The notes below the pieces were generated by a model. It had not been told where the DNA came from and ran no database searches. It saw only the letters and a program-made list of their open reading frames with translations. Shown here one piece after another: positions 24,327 through 33,949 of a DNA stretch of 64,000 nt. Each line of letters begins with the position of its first letter. Position 1 is the first letter of the stretch. Position numbers and translations under genes: made by a program. This DNA is from an uncultured Candidatus Melainabacteria bacterium (GTDB lineage: Bacteria > Cyanobacteriota > Vampirovibrionia > Gastranaerophilales > Gastranaerophilaceae): the NCBI GenBank assembly GCA_934717745.1, contig CAKUZB010000001.1:62001-126000 (forward strand), read 5' to 3'.

Positions 24327-25613
24327 ATGATTGATAGATATTGTTTAGAAAATATGAAGCGAATTTGGGAAATGCAGTCCAAATTCAATTATTACTTAAA
24401 AGTAGAACTTGCAGTTTGTGATGCTTATTACGAATTAGGAGAAATTCCTCGTGAAGCATATAAAAATATTTTAGATAATGCAAAGTTTGATTTAAAACGA
24501 ATTGATGAAATCGAAGCCGAAGTTCACCATGACGTAATTGCGTTTTTGACTTGTGTAAACGAAAATCTTGGCGAAGATGCAAAATATATGCACAAAGGCT
24601 TAACAAGTTCTGATGTTATTGATACTGCTTACGCCTTACAAATAAAAGACGCATCTTCAATTATTGCAGATGATTTGGCAAATTTGATTGTTACTATAAA
24701 ACAAATGGCTAAAAAATACCAAAATACTGTTTGCATAGGTCGTTCGCATGGAATCCATGCTGAGGTTACAACTTTTGGCGTTAAACTTTTGAATTGGTTA
24801 GATTCTTTTGAACGTGCATATAAAAACTTTTTAATTGCGTCTGATGAGATTGCAGTTGGTCAAATTTCAGGTCCGGTTGGTACTTATAGCAATGTCCCGA
24901 TGAAAGTAGAAGGACTTGTTTGTGAAAAATTAGGTTTAAAACCTGCCAGAATTTCGACTCAAGTAATTGCAAGAGATGTCTATGCCCGTTATATGAATGA
25001 ATTGTCTATGATTGCTTCTATAATTGAGCAATACGCAACAGAAATCAGAAATCTTCAACGTACTGAAATTTTTGAAGTTCAAGAGGGATTTTCATCGCAC
25101 CAAAAAGGTTCTTCAGCAATGCCACATAAACGTAATCCTGTTTTGTGTGAGAATTTATGCGGGCTTGCAAGAGTGGTTAGAGGTAATTCCGTTGCGGCAA
25201 TGCAAAACATTACACTTTGGCATGAAAGAGATATTTCTCACAGTTCAGCGGAACGTATTATTTTTCCGGACAGCACTCAATTAGTAGATTTTATGCTTGT
25301 GAGATTTAATAATGTGCTTAAAAATCTTGTTGTTTATGAGGACAACATGAAGAAAAACACAAATCTTTATGGCGGAATTGTTTATTCTCAAAAGGTTTTG
25401 TTGAAACTTGTTGAAAAAGGTTTGACAAGAGAAGATGCATACGAAATTGTTCAAAGAAATGCTCTATTAGCGATTGACAACAATGGTAACTTTAAAGAAA
25501 ATCTTTTAAGAGATACACAAGTTACAGAAAAACTTTCGCAAAATGAATTGGAAGAATGTTTTGACTTGAAAGACTATTTAAAAAACATTGATTCAATATT
25601 TGCAAAATTTTAA
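24327..25613 (+). CDS. purB: Adenylosuccinate lyase
   Basis: PurB (EC 4.3.2.2) releases fumarate from SAICAR and from adenylosuccinate in purine synthesis. The 428 residues begin MIDRYCLENMKRIW, typical of the short bacterial form. They show KGLTSSDVIDTA, GRSHGIHAE and the superfamily loop GSSAMPHKRNP, and WHERDISHSSAER near the active site. The ATG at 24327 agrees with family N-termini. It has its own promoter, with no other pur gene beside it. Confidence 0.96.
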   Translation: MIDRYCLENMKRIWEMQSKFNYYLKVELAVCDAYYELGEIPREAYKNILDNAKFDLKRIDEIEAEVHHDVIAFLTCVNENLGEDAKYMHKGLTSSDVIDTAYALQIKDASSIIADDLANLIVTIKQMAKKYQNTVCIGRSHGIHAEVTTFGVKLLNWLDSFERAYKNFLIASDEIAVGQISGPVGTYSNVPMKVEGLVCEKLGLKPARISTQVIARDVYARYMNELSMIASIIEQYATEIRNLQRTEIFEVQEGFSSHQKGSSAMPHKRNPVLCENLCGLARVVRGNSVAAMQNITLWHERDISHSSAERIIFPDSTQLVDFMLVRFNNVLKNLVVYEDNMKKNTNLYGGIVYSQKVLLKLVEKGLTREDAYEIVQRNALLAIDNNGNFKENLLRDTQVTEKLSQNELEECFDLKDYLKNIDSIFAKF

Positions 25614-25674
25614 ATATGTAATAAAATAGATATATTATATTTATTATGTTGACGACAAAACAAGGCTATAAATT

Positions 25675-27858
25675 ATGGATAAATTAAAACTAACAGAGCC
25701 GGTAAAGTTATTTTTAACATCATCAAAATTTTTAAATGTTGTTTATTTTTTGCTATTTACAATGGCAATGACTCTGATTATCGCATCTCAAAACTTTTTA
25801 TTTCAACAAATTGTTGAAAATGGAATATCAAGACGTGATGTAATTGCTGAAAAAACAATAACTGTTGAGGATACAAAACGAACAGAACTTCACCGAAAAG
25901 AAGTTGCTCAAAAGGTTGAACCGATTTTGACGGTAACAGAAGATGAATTTATTAAAAATAACTTATCGTCTTTGCAAAGTTCTATTTTGAAAATTCGCCA
26001 AAAAGATACTCCGGAATCAACAAAAATCGAAGAATTAGGGTTATTATTTGATTCAGATGATTCAAAGCGTAATTTTGTTATTCATTATTTATTAAAAACT
26101 CCGGAAAATGATTTAAAATCTTTATTTGATAAATCAAAACTTACCTTGATTAATATTTTGAATGTAGGTATTAGTGAAAAAGATTTCGATAAACATGTGT
26201 TGAAAAATGTTATTCAAAAACATACTCCATCAGATGTTCCAAGAAGTCAATTAACCGTAATTAATGCATTGTTAGAGCAAATTCTTGTTCCAAATCTTGT
26301 AGTTGATGAGTTTGCAACAGAAATTGCAAGAAAGAATGCTCAAAATGCGGTAAAACCTTATGAAGTAACTTTTGAAAAAGGTGATAAAATCTTATTTGAA
26401 GGTGAACCTGTTACAAAATTAAAACGTGATGCTTTAAGACAAGCAGGTTACAATTTGGTAGAATTAAATATAAACGGCTTATTGGGTGTTTATTTCGTAA
26501 TCGCATTGTCGGTTTTGACATTTTTAATGTATTTGTTAACATTCGAAAAAAATGCAGTCGATGAAAGTAAAAAAATGATTATCGCAATGCTTTCTTTGAT
26601 TTTGGCAGGAATTTCTGTTGCTTTGCCGACAGGATTTTCTCCATATATTTTACCATTTCCGGCATTCATAATGATTGTAACTATTTTTACAAACACAAGA
26701 GTTGCTTTTGTTTCTTCAATGTTGATGTTGAGTTTGTTAACTTTGGGTATGCAATATGATATTCAATTTATGACTTCAATGGTATTGTTGAACACTGTAA
26801 CCACTTTGTTTATGGCAAAAGTAAATTATACAAGACGATTTGACTTGATTAAAGCAGGTTTATATATTGCTTGTTCAGGTACATTGTTTGTTGTAAGCAT
26901 TTATATGCTTGAAAAATTCTTAATTGACGTTGAAAATGTTGTTATTACTCGTGATGCAATATTAATTTTTGTAAATAGTGTTATCAGTAGTATGGTTGTA
27001 TTAGGGGTTCTTCCTTTACTTGAAAATACATTCAAAATTGTAACTCCGTATTCTTTAGCGGAACTTGCAGACCACAATCAACCAATATTAAAGAAATTAC
27101 AAATGGAAGCACCTGGAACTTACCACCACAGTTTGATGGTTGCAAATCTTTGTGAAGCAGCGGCAGAAGCAATCGGTGCTGATCCGATTTTAGCAAAAGT
27201 AGGTGCATATTACCATGATATTGGTAAATTAAAACGACCATTTTTCTTTGTTGAAAATCAATCTTCATTTGGTATTGAAAACCCTCATAACAAATTAAAT
27301 TCGAGATTGAGTAAAATGGTTGTTACTGCCCATACAAAAGACGGTGTAGAAATGGCAAAAGAATACAAACTTCCTTCAATAATTTATGATTTTATTCTTC
27401 AGCACCATGGTGATGGTTTAGCAAGTTATTTCTATAATCAAGCAATTAAAGAGGAGGGGGCAGAAAACGTTAAAGAGGAACAATTCCGTTACTCAGGGCC
27501 AAAACCAAAAACAAAAGAAGTTGCAATTTTGATGATTGCTGATGCTGTAGAAGCCGCAGTTAGAGCAATGAAGGCGAATACAACAGAAGAAATTGAATCA
27601 ATTATTAAAAAAATTATTGACGAAAGAATTAATGACAATCAACTTTCGGATTGTCCATTGACACTTGCTGATTTAAAAACAATCGCTGCAACTTTCAGTA
27701 GAATTTTGAGGGGTACTCAACACGACAGAATCAAATATCATCAAAATATTGTAGATGAATTAGATAAATCTGAAGTGATTCTTCCAAGTCAAATGCACTT
27801 GATGGATAAGGAAATGGAAGCAAAGGTTAAAAAATTAGAAAAAGGTAAAGATGCTTAG
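25675..27858 (+). CDS. pgpH: 7TM-HD cyclic-di-AMP phosphodiesterase (PgpH/YqfF type)
   Basis: A 727-residue membrane enzyme expected to hydrolyse c-di-AMP. The N-terminal helix (about 20-40) leads to an extracytoplasmic domain (about 45-260), then seven membrane helices (about 265-460), then a cytoplasmic HD domain with GTYHHSLMVANL, YHDIGKLKRP and FILQHHGDG. All HD metal ligands look intact. CAAGG precedes the ATG. The end overlaps ybeY by 8 bases, the usual pgpH-ybeY-dgkA order. A role in turgor and wall homeostasis follows from the family. Confidence 0.93.
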   Translation: MDKLKLTEPVKLFLTSSKFLNVVYFLLFTMAMTLIIASQNFLFQQIVENGISRRDVIAEKTITVEDTKRTELHRKEVAQKVEPILTVTEDEFIKNNLSSLQSSILKIRQKDTPESTKIEELGLLFDSDDSKRNFVIHYLLKTPENDLKSLFDKSKLTLINILNVGISEKDFDKHVLKNVIQKHTPSDVPRSQLTVINALLEQILVPNLVVDEFATEIARKNAQNAVKPYEVTFEKGDKILFEGEPVTKLKRDALRQAGYNLVELNINGLLGVYFVIALSVLTFLMYLLTFEKNAVDESKKMIIAMLSLILAGISVALPTGFSPYILPFPAFIMIVTIFTNTRVAFVSSMLMLSLLTLGMQYDIQFMTSMVLLNTVTTLFMAKVNYTRRFDLIKAGLYIACSGTLFVVSIYMLEKFLIDVENVVITRDAILIFVNSVISSMVVLGVLPLLENTFKIVTPYSLAELADHNQPILKKLQMEAPGTYHHSLMVANLCEAAAEAIGADPILAKVGAYYHDIGKLKRPFFFVENQSSFGIENPHNKLNSRLSKMVVTAHTKDGVEMAKEYKLPSIIYDFILQHHGDGLASYFYNQAIKEEGAENVKEEQFRYSGPKPKTKEVAILMIADAVEAAVRAMKANTTEEIESIIKKIIDERINDNQLSDCPLTLADLKTIAATFSRILRGTQHDRIKYHQNIVDELDKSEVILPSQMHLMDKEMEAKVKKLEKGKDA

Positions 27859-28369
27859 ACCAACGATAAATATTTTTAGCGAAAATATTTACGAAAACTG
27901 GAAAGTAGATGAGGCAAAACTAATCGAAATCGGTCGTCGTGTACTTAATTATTACATGCAAAGGGCAGATATTTATGAACATTCTTGCTTATACGGACAA
28001 GAATACGACACAATTACTTTTGATATTTTATATTGCGACGGAGAAAAAACTCATCAAATAAATAAAGAATATCGTGATAAAGACTATGTTGCAGACATTA
28101 TTACTTTTGCAATTTTTGCAGATACTGACCCTGAAGAAAGATTTATTTTTGACGGTGAAATCAATCTTGGCGAAATAATTTTAGCCTTGGATAAAATAAC
28201 TCAAAGTGCAGAAGAAAAAGGGGTTACAAGGGAAGAAGAACTTTGTTTTTTACTTGCTCATGGAATTTTGCATTTGTTAGGTTTTGACCATCAAACAGAA
28301 GATGATTATAATTTTGTTGTAGAGGCTCAAAAGTTGGCTTTGGGTAAGATTAAGGATAAAAATGTCTAA
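27851..28369 (+). CDS. ybeY: Endoribonuclease YbeY (16S rRNA maturation)
   Basis: A metal-dependent RNase of 172 residues involved in 16S rRNA 3'-end maturation and ribosome quality control. The zinc motif HGILHLLGFDH (HGxLHLxGxDH) is intact near residue 137, and the NKEYRDKDYVADIITFA segment is typical. It overlaps pgpH and dgkA by 8 bases each, so the three are probably co-translated. Confidence 0.95.
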   Translation: MLRPTINIFSENIYENWKVDEAKLIEIGRRVLNYYMQRADIYEHSCLYGQEYDTITFDILYCDGEKTHQINKEYRDKDYVADIITFAIFADTDPEERFIFDGEINLGEIILALDKITQSAEEKGVTREEELCFLLAHGILHLLGFDHQTEDDYNFVVEAQKLALGKIKDKNV

Positions 28370-28745
28370 GTTTAAATCTCAAGGTTTATTTAATTCATTT
28401 AAAAATGCGGGACGTGGCGTTAGACTTTCAGTTAGGGCTGAAAGAAACATTAAAATTCACATTACCGTTGCGACTTTGGTTATTTTAACTGCGTTATTTT
28501 TGAAAATGGGTGTAAATAAAATTTGTATTTTAATTATTGCAATTTCAAATGTAATGGTTGCAGAATTTATTAATACAAGCCTGGAATTTGGACTAGATGC
28601 GGTTTTTAAAAACAGATACTCAAGATTAGTTGGTATGGCAAAAGATATTTCGGCAGGTGCTGTTGTTGTTGCAACTGCGTTTAGTGTTATTATTGGGCTT
28701 TTGCTTTTTGGAAATGAAATTTTAAAATTAATTGCAAAAGTTTAA
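28362..28745 (+). CDS. dgkA: Diacylglycerol/undecaprenol kinase family protein
   Basis: A small inner-membrane kinase of 127 residues with three hydrophobic helices (about 31-50, 54-75 and 96-118). The family motifs AERNIKIH, VAEFINTSLEFGLD and AKDISAGAVVV are present, holding the acidic metal ligands. In wall-centred bacteria this family mostly phosphorylates undecaprenol, fitting the murein genes around; lipid specificity cannot be told. Its end is four bases from the end of convergent thrB, with no hairpin between. Confidence 0.9.
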   Translation: MSKFKSQGLFNSFKNAGRGVRLSVRAERNIKIHITVATLVILTALFLKMGVNKICILIIAISNVMVAEFINTSLEFGLDAVFKNRYSRLVGMAKDISAGAVVVATAFSVIIGLLLFGNEILKLIAKV

Positions 28746-28749
28746 ATGG

Positions 28750-29688
28750 TTATTCTACTTTGCTTGCACCGTTTTCTTCAATGCAAAGTGTTCTAACTTC
28801 AGAGTGAATATTTAAGTTGTTCCAAGTTTCTTTTACTACATCTTGAATTTTTTCAACTACATTTTTTCTAGAAATAATGATAATAGCAGGTCCGGCACCG
28901 CTAATAACAACTCCAAGAACATCTTCTTCGTGTTTTAATGCTTCTTTTATTTCTTTGAATCCCGGAACAAGTCTTTCTCTGTAAGGTTGGTGCAATCTAT
29001 CGTCCATAGACGCTTTCATTAATTCTGCATCTTTTGTGTCAATAGCATGGACTAACATAGCATATTTTCTTGCGTTAAATTTTGCATCTTCAAGCGAATA
29101 AGATTCCGGCAAAACAGAACGGGCAACATTTGTTGCAAGTTCATAGTCCGGAATACCAACTGTGATGTGCCAATCTTCCGGCCAATTAAGTTTTCTATGT
29201 ATAATTGAACCATCGTCTTCCATAGAAGACATAACCATTCCGCCTAAAATTGCAGGAACAACGTTATCAGGGTGTCCTTCTGCTTCTGTTGCAATTGTCA
29301 AAAGGGCTGTTTCATCTGCCGGAAAACCTAATAATTCGTTTGCCGCAAGCAATCCGCCTACGATTACAGAGGCAGAACTTCCAAGTCCTTTTGCAATAGG
29401 TATGTTTGTTTGAATTGTAATTTTTAATTCGTTTGCATCTTGTCCAACAAGGTTGTAAAGCATTTCTACTGCTTTGTAAACAATATTATCTCTATCTTGC
29501 GGAACTTCATTTAATTCCAACAATTCGGCATCTTCAACGTCTTTCATAACGTTTACTTCTACACCTGTGCTTGGTAAAACTGTTTCTTCAATGCTAATAA
29601 TGTTATAAATAGGCAAAGCCATGCCAAGGCTATCAAACCCCGGACCTAAATTTGCTGTTGTTGCTGGAACTTTGTAACTTACTTTCAT
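28750..29688 (-). CDS. thrB: Homoserine kinase
   Basis: ThrB (EC 2.7.1.39), a GHMP kinase that phosphorylates homoserine on the way to threonine. The 312 residues show VPATTANLGPGFDSLGMAL, the ATP loop PIAKGLGSSASV, EGHPDNVVPAILGG and the C-terminal GVVISGAGPAI. I prefer the ATG at 29688, with AGG five bases upstream; a GTG two codons earlier is possible. It follows the YhaM-like gene by six bases; thrA and thrC are not in the window. Confidence 0.95.
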   Translation of the reverse strand: MKVSYKVPATTANLGPGFDSLGMALPIYNIISIEETVLPSTGVEVNVMKDVEDAELLELNEVPQDRDNIVYKAVEMLYNLVGQDANELKITIQTNIPIAKGLGSSASVIVGGLLAANELLGFPADETALLTIATEAEGHPDNVVPAILGGMVMSSMEDDGSIIHRKLNWPEDWHITVGIPDYELATNVARSVLPESYSLEDAKFNARKYAMLVHAIDTKDAELMKASMDDRLHQPYRERLVPGFKEIKEALKHEEDVLGVVISGAGPAIIIISRKNVVEKIQDVVKETWNNLNIHSEVRTLCIEENGASKVE

Positions 29689-29694
29689 ACTCAC

Positions 29695-30525
29695 CTATTT
29701 TAACATAGCCACATTTGTTCTACCAAATTTCGCCGACAAGTCGTCAATATGGTGAACAATATAGACTGTCGATTCTAAATCTTTTTCGTTTAAATCAATA
29801 ATTGCACCCCAATCGCTTCTGCCATGGTGTGCTGCAATCATTCTTGCAACTTCTTTAAAACCTTGTGCCATGCAAAGTGAATAACCGTATTGAGAGTGCG
29901 TTAACCAATCTTTTTTAAATTCTTCATTATAATCTATAAGTCCACTTTCTGTATCAACAGTGTATTCAAAGATTTTACCGACATCGTGCAAAATACACGC
30001 TGCGTATAAATCGTCGGTATTTATTCTTTGAAAACTTAATTTTGCAATATTTTCTGCAAGTTCACAGCATTCATAAGTATGCACAATCAATCCGCCAATA
30101 AAGTTGTGGTGCATAAGTTTTGCTGCGGGTGCATTTTTGATTTCTTGCTCGTGTTCAGAAAAATAATTTTTAATGAAATTTTTCATTTTTTCATCATTGA
30201 TTTTTTCAATATATGAAAGAATTCCGTTGTAATAATGATTAGTTTGTTCTTCTGTTAAGCCTGTTTGGGCTTCTTCAATCAATTCAACCGCAGAAATAAG
30301 GCAATTGTTGAATTTTTCATTGAAACTTCCTGAAACAATTCTCAATTTGTTTCCGCTTCTAAAAACTTTTGCGTCTAATCTGTTAAGAGTTTCTTCCCAT
30401 AAGATACAATTCAAAAGAGAGTTGTCTTCAGGGTTTTTAAGTTGAAGTTTACCCATTTTAGTTCCGGCTTTTGTGTCGCCTACTGAAAATGTTACTACTT
30501 CGTAAGTTATATCTGTGCTAAACAT
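29695..30525 (-). CDS. OB-fold/HD-domain 3'-5' exoribonuclease, YhaM-like
   Basis: A 276-residue protein with an N-terminal OB-fold-like part (about 8-85) and a C-terminal HD domain (about 140-265). Motifs HHNFIGGLIVHTYE, ILHDVGKIFEY and AAHHGRSDWG match the YhaM/CBF1 family of 3'-5' exonucleases. It would act in RNA, or perhaps DNA, 3'-end trimming. AGAGGA lies before the ATG. It is first in an operon with thrB, an unrelated pairing. Confidence 0.85.
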   Translation of the reverse strand: MFSTDITYEVVTFSVGDTKAGTKMGKLQLKNPEDNSLLNCILWEETLNRLDAKVFRSGNKLRIVSGSFNEKFNNCLISAVELIEEAQTGLTEEQTNHYYNGILSYIEKINDEKMKNFIKNYFSEHEQEIKNAPAAKLMHHNFIGGLIVHTYECCELAENIAKLSFQRINTDDLYAACILHDVGKIFEYTVDTESGLIDYNEEFKKDWLTHSQYGYSLCMAQGFKEVARMIAAHHGRSDWGAIIDLNEKDLESTVYIVHHIDDLSAKFGRTNVAMLK

Positions 30526-30583
30526 TATTTCCTCTTTCTTTCATAAAGTATACCACAAACAATTGAAATATATCTTCATGTAG

Positions 30584-30618
30584 TTGAACACTCGTCAAAA
30601 GTGGTTTACAATAGAAAT
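30584..30618 (+). promoter_or_regulatory. Leaderless sigma70-type promoter
   Basis: TTGAAC (30584-30589), 17 bases, TACAAT (30607-30612), then six bases and the ATG at 30619. Both boxes are near consensus and no Shine-Dalgarno sequence is present. Confidence 0.75.
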
Positions 30619-31404
30619 ATGAAAAAAATATCATTGACAATTTTCTTATTGTTATTTTTTATAAATACCGCTTGTGCCGTTGAATTTAAACCTTTAGAAA
30701 AGCCAAAAGAACTTCAAGAGCAGGCAGAGGTTACTGTTGCTGTGCCAGAAACACCAAAGGGATTGCTTAGCGACAAAGATTATAAATTTAAAGGTCGTGT
30801 TGAATACGATGATTCGGGTGTTTTATTTTTAAAAGATGAAGATATTGAAGAATTAAAATTGAATATAAAACAACCAAAGAAATTTGCAAAAAAGTCAGTA
30901 TTTTCAGAGGATAAATTATTCTCAAAAATTGAAGAACAAAGACGCTATGATGCACCAAAAGTTGATGAATACTTAGGAATGCCATTCTTTGGTTCTGCTG
31001 AATATAAAGCCGGTAAAAATATTACATACGGTACAACTTTTGGAACAGATCTTGATGCGGCACAAGTTGAATATAGAACAAAATTGTTTGCACGATATGA
31101 TAACGAACGTTTTGGGCTGATGACGGCTCTTGGAAAAGATGCATATACATCTTCAGGTCGTCAAATGGACAGTTTTTTCTTAGTTCCGGAATTAAAGATA
31201 AGCAAAGCGGTTTCCCTTGTTGAAACTTTTAAGGCAAATCCTGAATATGACAGATTTCGTAATGAAGTTACATTAAGGTATCGTCCATTGATTAAAAATT
31301 CAAGAGATAATGTTCAATTAGAAGCAGGTTTAAGTCAAACAACATATTACAAAACAGGGGATTTGTATTATCAATTTTCAGTATCAACAAAGTTTAGATT
31401 TTAA
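30619..31404 (+). CDS. Exported protein, probable outer-membrane beta-barrel
   Basis: A 261-residue protein with a signal peptide (about 1-20, ending ACAV). Residues 20-115 are polar. From about 125 onward alternating strands appear (YGTTFGTDL, EYRTKLFARY, NEVTLRYRPL, LEAGLSQTTYY, YQFSVSTKFRF). The chain ends in Phe, the C-terminal signature of many outer-membrane barrels. No specific family is recognised. The start at 30619 is set by the promoter six bases upstream; a longer frame from 30601 would overlap it. Confidence 0.65.
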   Translation: MKKISLTIFLLLFFINTACAVEFKPLEKPKELQEQAEVTVAVPETPKGLLSDKDYKFKGRVEYDDSGVLFLKDEDIEELKLNIKQPKKFAKKSVFSEDKLFSKIEEQRRYDAPKVDEYLGMPFFGSAEYKAGKNITYGTTFGTDLDAAQVEYRTKLFARYDNERFGLMTALGKDAYTSSGRQMDSFFLVPELKISKAVSLVETFKANPEYDRFRNEVTLRYRPLIKNSRDNVQLEAGLSQTTYYKTGDLYYQFSVSTKFRF

Positions 31405-31409
31405 TGTTG

Positions 31410-31446
31410 TTGTCTAAGTGTAAAAATTGTATTATAATTAATTCAA
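31410..31446 (+). promoter_or_regulatory. Near-leaderless promoter of the FtsB-like gene
   Basis: TTGTCT (31410-31415), 17 bases, TATAAT (31433-31438), then eight bases to the ATG. Confidence 0.7.
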
Positions 31447-31917
31447 ATGGATAAAGACAGAATTTCTGGTAAGAATAAAAACAAATATAAATCAAATAGA
31501 ATGAAATCTACAGGGAAAGTTACGTCCCTTGATTCTGTTCGCAAAAAAGTAAAAGAAAAGAATAATAAAAATAAGGCAAAATCTAATGTTTATTATTCTC
31601 TTTTGACTATTGTTTTGCTAATTTTTCTCTCGCAAATTGGGTTTAGTGCGATTTTGAACATTTCAAAAACAATTTCGTACCAAACAAAAATTGTGCAAAT
31701 CAAGAAAATTCGTGATGATGCAGAAGCAAAAAATAAAAAATTAAAAAAAGAAATTCGTGAATTTTCAAAAACTGAAAGTTTGGAAGCGATTGCCAGAAAT
31801 AACCTTAAATTGGCTGGTGAGGATGAGGTGTTAATTCTTATTAACGACAACGAGTCGAAAGAACAACAATCTCAAAAGAAGAAAAAAGGAATGTTTGGAA
31901 ATGACAGACAACAATAA
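31447..31917 (+). CDS. FtsB/DivIC-like septum formation initiator
   Basis: A 156-residue bitopic membrane protein. A long basic cytoplasmic tail (1-47) precedes one membrane helix (about 48-70), then a coiled coil (about 75-110) and the short motif ESLEAIARNNLKLAGEDEVLILI that typifies the FtsB/DivIC family. The family bridges FtsQ and FtsL at the division site. The C-terminus is Lys/Gln-rich. It overlaps the next gene by 17 bases. Confidence 0.8.
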   Translation: MDKDRISGKNKNKYKSNRMKSTGKVTSLDSVRKKVKEKNNKNKAKSNVYYSLLTIVLLIFLSQIGFSAILNISKTISYQTKIVQIKKIRDDAEAKNKKLKKEIREFSKTESLEAIARNNLKLAGEDEVLILINDNESKEQQSQKKKKGMFGNDRQQ

Positions 31918-33490
31918 TGAAGTTTTGGATTATATAACAAAATCGTTTGAATTGAAAAGACAAGGGTTTTTTAAACCTGCAATTGAAATGCTTTACAAGG
32001 CTTTGAGTATTGAAAATAACAATGAAGAAATTTTGTCGCAATTGGCAGAATTGTATTATTTGCTTGAAAATAATGAAAGAGCAATTCATTACATTGAAAA
32101 AACTCTTGAAATTAATCCTTTGCATTCAGATTGCTTAAAGTTAATGAAAGAAATTTATTACAAAGACGGCAATTTTGTAGAGGCTCAAAAAGCGGCGGTA
32201 AAAGTTTTTGATCTTAATCCGACTGCTGAAAATTTTGCAGATAAAATTAAAATTTTAAATAAAATTAATGATTTTGATTCTGTGAAAAATCTTGAACATG
32301 CAGATTTTGAATTTGATGCAGAAATTTATTATCAATTTGCGGTTTCTCATTATTTGAATGATGATTATCAAGGTGCAATTTCGTATTTGGAAAAGGCAAA
32401 AGAGTTGAAGCCAAATGATTTAAAAATTGAAACTTTGCTTGCTGAAATTTATTATTTGAATAATGATTTTGATAAATCAAAAAAATTATTTTTAAAACAT
32501 AAAGATGAGGAAGAAAATGCACTTGTAATGAACTATTTAGGCTTGTTTAAGTTAGACGAAAACAAGATTGAAGATGCTATTTCGTATCTTTCTCGTGCAG
32601 TGAAAATCGAACCTCAAAATTCAAAATATGCTTTTAATTTAGCAAACGCTTATTTTACAAATGGTTGGATGGATGAAGCCTTAAAATATATGAATATTGC
32701 TATTTGCTTAGAACCTGAAAATTGCGAATATCGTTATACTCAAGCATATACATATTATATTAATCAAAAATATGATAAAGCCTTGAGCGAATTGAATAAC
32801 ATTTTGAAAATAAATTCAGAATACACAGATGCAAAAGTTTTGAATGCTTTGATTAAATCTAAAAAAGGCGACCCTGTTTTTGCAAAGGTCGAATTGGATA
32901 ATATTGTTAAAGACAATCCAAAAAATGAATTTGCTTTGCGTTCGTTAGCACAAGTCTGTGTTGAATTAGATCAAATTGATGTTGCAAGTAAATTGATGGA
33001 CAGAGTTGTAAAACTTTCTCCAACTTTGTTGAACAAAACTGAATTTGCAAATTTGTTGATTGATAATCATTCTTATGGTGAGGCTCAAGAAGTTATTGAA
33101 TCTATGCTTGAAGAAAATCCTAAATATGTTGAAGCATATATTTTACAAGCAAAAAATTATATTTTTATGAAGGATTTTGAATGTGCATTTGATTCTGCAC
33201 AACAAATTATAGAAATTGATCAAAATAATGCAAATGGTTACTATTACAATGCTTTGGCATTGTTTGAGATGGGCGACACTAATTTTGCAATTGAATCAAT
33301 GAAAAAAGCGATTTCTTTAGATGTAAATAATGCAATGTATTACGTTAGTATGAGTGAACTTTACCAAAAACTAGGTCAAAACGAAAATGCTTTGGCATAC
33401 ATTAGTGAAGCCGCAAATATTGACGAATCCGCAAAAAATAAAGAACTTTATGCAAAATTAGCATCAATTGTTCGTAAAAGTAGAGGGTAA
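31901..33490 (+). CDS. TPR-repeat protein
   Basis: A 529-residue protein made almost wholly of tetratricopeptide repeats (about a dozen 34-residue units), with recurrent patterns such as AISYLEKAKELKPND and ALKYMNIAICLEPEN. There is no signal peptide, so it is probably a cytoplasmic scaffold. The ATG at 31901 has AAGGA ten bases upstream; an in-frame TTG two codons earlier is less likely. It is co-transcribed with the FtsB-like gene, which suggests a division or envelope link. Confidence 0.85.
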   Translation: MTDNNNEVLDYITKSFELKRQGFFKPAIEMLYKALSIENNNEEILSQLAELYYLLENNERAIHYIEKTLEINPLHSDCLKLMKEIYYKDGNFVEAQKAAVKVFDLNPTAENFADKIKILNKINDFDSVKNLEHADFEFDAEIYYQFAVSHYLNDDYQGAISYLEKAKELKPNDLKIETLLAEIYYLNNDFDKSKKLFLKHKDEEENALVMNYLGLFKLDENKIEDAISYLSRAVKIEPQNSKYAFNLANAYFTNGWMDEALKYMNIAICLEPENCEYRYTQAYTYYINQKYDKALSELNNILKINSEYTDAKVLNALIKSKKGDPVFAKVELDNIVKDNPKNEFALRSLAQVCVELDQIDVASKLMDRVVKLSPTLLNKTEFANLLIDNHSYGEAQEVIESMLEENPKYVEAYILQAKNYIFMKDFECAFDSAQQIIEIDQNNANGYYYNALALFEMGDTNFAIESMKKAISLDVNNAMYYVSMSELYQKLGQNENALAYISEAANIDESAKNKELYAKLASIVRKSRG

Positions 33491-33499
33491 AAGGTTTTC

Positions 33500-33826
33500 A
33501 TGAAAAAGTTTTTAAAAAAAGGTGGTTGGATTATTGTCGCTATCCTAGGAGGCATTTTATATTTATTTTTTGAAAATGCTATTGAATTAATGTGGGATAA
33601 TGTTTTTGACATAATCTTTTCAAAAAGCGAAAAATTGGGTGTTTTGTTCATTATTTTATTACTTGTTATAGCATATTATGTTCTTTATGACAGTATTTCA
33701 AAACGTTGTAAAATTGACCCTGTTTATAAGGCAAAGATTGAGAAAGAACTTAGACCTTTGATTATACCTTGTTCTTTTATTGTGGTTGTAGCAATAATTT
33801 TGTTGGGTACAATATTGTTTGAATAA
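33500..33826 (+). CDS. Small membrane protein, unrecognised
   Basis: A 108-residue protein with three hydrophobic helices (about 8-25, 46-64 and 85-106) and basic loops. No family is recognised. AAAGG lies six bases before the ATG, and it follows the TPR gene by nine bases, so it is the third gene of that operon. A weak ACAATA/TATTGT hairpin lies about 95 bases downstream. Confidence 0.65.
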   Translation: MKKFLKKGGWIIVAILGGILYLFFENAIELMWDNVFDIIFSKSEKLGVLFIILLLVIAYYVLYDSISKRCKIDPVYKAKIEKELRPLIIPCSFIVVVAIILLGTILFE

Positions 33827-33949
33827 TTTAACAGAATAAAAACCTTGCAACGGTAATAATAAAAATAATTATAAAATAACAAAAACGCAACTTATACATA
33901 ATACTAAAACCAGAAGTACAATAAGTGCTAAGAAGTATTGTTTTGTTTG

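Noticed and set aside
33827..33949. Possible terminator or small RNA after the gene at 33500
   Set aside because: Only a weak ACAATA/TATTGT pairing with a large loop; no support beyond AT-richness.
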